A stretch of 64,000 bases of DNA, from NCBI GenBank assembly GCA_021030905.1, contig JAGFMI010000010.1:1116001-1180000 (forward strand), read 5' to 3'. Below the pieces are notes generated by a model, which did no database searches, was not told the DNA's origin, and saw only the letters and a program-made list of their open reading frames with translations. The translations under genes were made by a program, and so were the position numbers. Positions 61,996 to 64,000 of this stretch are shown here, piece by piece. The stretch comes from Pyrenula massariospora. Taxonomy: Eukaryota > Ascomycota > Eurotiomycetes > Pyrenulales > Pyrenulaceae. Position 1 is the stretch's first letter. Every line of letters starts with the position of its first letter.

Positions 61996-63993
61996 TCATC
62001 CTAGCACAATATATCTCCGCTCCGGCTTCGCACGGTGAAATTTATATATGCTGATGTTCCCCGCACCTCGTCTGTAGGAGATACCATCGATAGTCTCGAT
62101 GGCTAGGACAGAGTACAGTCGGAAGTACTCGTTGTCTGGTCTTGGTTTGTCTAGCTCCGCGGCATCGGCTCGAAATTGAACAACGTCCCAAGGCTGGCCC
62201 AGATGCTCCTGTTCAAGCACGACATCAGATCTTGGATACGGATAGCCTTGGTCACTAGCCTTGTACTTGCTACCTGAAAACCAGTCGCCGGCCCGAAAGA
62301 GGAGAATGATATCAATATACGTCTCGAAGAACGTTCCATCCATGTGTAGAGATCTTGTCGAATCCAGCTCATTGATCGCCACGCCGTGGTTTCCGTCAAA
62401 GACAACCTTATAAGTCGAACTCCCAGGTTCCTCTTGTCGTATATGCACCGTCAGCAGATGTGTCCAGAAATTTAAATGGCAGCGACTCTCTGGATCCAAA
62501 GGAGCAAATGTCCAGAGACGGGAGGGTAGAATAGGTCGAGCGTGCTGCCAATCAATATTTCCTTCTTCACTATATTTCCAGTAAGGCTTGCGCCTATAGG
62601 AGTCTCCTGTTGTGAAGCTTTTCCTGACTAGCTTCCACTTCTTGGCTTCTGACGCGTTCCGTTTTCGTGCTTCTGTTGAAGCCAGTGAGGGAGTCAAATC
62701 TTCATCGCAGATCCATTCTTTGCCAGTAACGTTTGCGAAATTTCTCCAAAGAACCCTCATGGACGGAAGGTCATCGGCTTCGGACCGAATCGGCGCAACT
62801 GTCTCATTGTAGGATGCCCACGACCATGAGGGAAACCCAGGCCTGGTCTTCGGCCGATGAGGTGGTTTGGAAAGGGCCCAGCATAGGCTTGGTTCTAGGC
62901 ATGTGATAGGAATTCCAAAAAGTAATGGCCCGCGGAATCCGTCCGATAGATACTGGGCTATGCCCTCAAATGCATTAAGAGCATCGCTCTGCAAGCTTAA
63001 ATTACGGGTCGAAAACGTAGATATGGCTGTAGAGAGATTTGCAGATGGGCGAGGTTGCTGACTCACGATGTGGCATCTTGCCAGATTGCTCGTATTTCCG
63101 GCGAACTGCAATGGAATCCGAGAGACGTCACTCTCGCTCTGGTAGAAGCCTGTTGCCTGATCACGGAACTGGAAGCGGCCATCTAAGAAAAAGACTTCCT
63201 TTTTGGTAAACAAAAGATTGCGACGGGAGAGGGCGTACTCCTGATATGTCCAGCCTCGAGAGAACCATTCAGTGTCGACAATTAGTGGTTCCAGCTGGAA
63301 ACTTTGATTCGCAAAGCAAGCATCATCGTGACCAAATACATACTGCCATTGATCTCTTGAAGTCGTGCCTACTCCCGGAAGCCCAGAGCCGGCATCACCG
63401 CCAGCGCTTGCCACAATCGTGAGAGAAGCCATTTGATAAATATCTGCCATTTTTAAAATCTGGTCACACTTGTCCGAAGCATCATCTTGTATAATGCAAA
63501 GAGTGTCAACCCATAGGTATTGGTATCCTAAATTGATCGCGGTGATGATGGCATCGGGAACCGTGCGTGGAACCTCTGAGTCGGTCTATCGGATAGCACT
63601 AGGGGTGTGTAACATCTTAACATTAGCCTTGCAGTTTCTGAGATATGTCCTTTCAAGGTTGCCCCAGACGTAGCCCAATGCAACGTAGCGCGCAACCGGA
63701 ATAGCTGATACCAAACATTCTTGATGAACGTCAATGAGACGAAAGCCCATACCAGTCTTGTTTGGCCATCGCAGAGATATCTGATGCTGGGAGGGATATT
63801 GAGTAGTTTGGGTATATTCTTTGCCTTGACTTTTGCGTCCGCGGTTGTCACGATCCCAGGCTCGGTAAGCACACGATTCTGGAGTGGAGTCTTTCTGCAA
63901 GCCATGCCAAGGCCGTAATTGCCGTGAAGTCTTCTTACTCGGCTCAGTTGCAGCCAAGAACTTCTTTAGGATGGTAAAATTCACAGAACCCAT
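61996..63993 (-). pseudogene. HET-domain gene with an in-frame TAG, at window edge
   Basis: From an ATG at 63993 to the stop at 61996 one frame is open for 666 codons except for a TAG at 63586-63588. Before the TAG come Y-V-A-L-G-Y-V-W-G-N and C-K-A-N-V-K-M-L. After it, in the same frame, come V-P-R-T-V-P-D-A-I, Y-L-W-V-D-T-L-C-I-I-Q-D-D, M-A-D-I-Y-Q-M-A-S-L-T-I-V-A-S-A, S-G-L-P-G-V and R-G-W-T-Y-Q-E. These are the HET domain in order, so the stop breaks the domain between its first and second blocks. CAG to TAG is the simplest cause. P-S-W-S-W-A and a long C-terminal region follow. The true start may lie beyond 64000. If no intron removes the stop, this is a nonsense allele. Confidence 0.8.
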
Positions 63994-64000
63994 CACTGCA

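Noticed and set aside
1-64000. CRISPR arrays, rRNA, telomeric repeats
   Set aside because: None seen; the gene content is eukaryotic and no tandem telomere-type repeats occur at either edge.

Overview
The window is nuclear DNA of a filamentous ascomycete (Pezizomycotina). The reasons are short GT..AG introns (about 46-114 bp) in compact genes, HET-domain (heterokaryon incompatibility) genes, fungal cytochrome P450s, a GtaA-type glutaminase, an allantoate-permease-like MFS transporter, a Whi5/Nrm1-type repressor and an rvt (reverse-transcriptase-related cellular) gene. The class cannot be fixed from sequence alone. No rRNA, tRNA, CRISPR array or intact transposon was recognised.

Layout. 1-14 kb: a decayed copy of a small gene family at the left edge, an intact P-type ATPase, a 3.5-kb gene-poor stretch, then a P450 pseudogene (three in-frame stops plus a one-base slip) divergent from an intact P450. 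14-18 kb: two same-strand paralogues of the left-edge relic. 18-31 kb: a GrpB/UPF0157 protein, the rvt gene, an MFS transporter, a small hypothetical gene and a DUF4804-like protein. 31-39 kb: two diverged paralogues, the longer with an in-frame TAG, then a divergent pair of multi-exon genes, one with a PD-(D/E)XK-nuclease-like signature. 39-49 kb: conserved-looking genes for secreted glutaminase, Whi5/Nrm1-type repressor, short-chain dehydrogenase and a LysM-plus-lytic-transglycosylase protein. 50-64 kb: a glucanase-like relic, an intact HET gene, a gene-poor and AT-rich stretch with one three-exon hypothetical gene, a fungal N-terminal/ubiquitin-like-domain gene, a HET relic with a lost splice donor, and a HET gene with an in-frame TAG at the right edge.

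Main discovery: the rvt protein carries, between its N-terminal region and the catalytic RT motifs, a segment identical to the histone H3 N-terminal tail from R2 to R26 (25 residues), with K27 changed to Arg and S28 kept. It lies in a low-complexity loop bounded by acidic stretches. Its codons look unlike those of a strongly biased histone gene, which suggests the protein sequence is being maintained. I know of no description of H3-tail mimicry in an rvt protein.

Second theme: gene decay. Most of the disruptions found are stop codons explainable by C-to-T or G-to-A transitions, as expected from RIP (repeat-induced point mutation) or deamination, in families present more than once in the window. 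Exon joins are my own reading: each one given preserves frame and uses GT..AG, but no transcript evidence is available. Several alternative in-frame starts are GTG or TTG; the first well-placed ATG was used instead.
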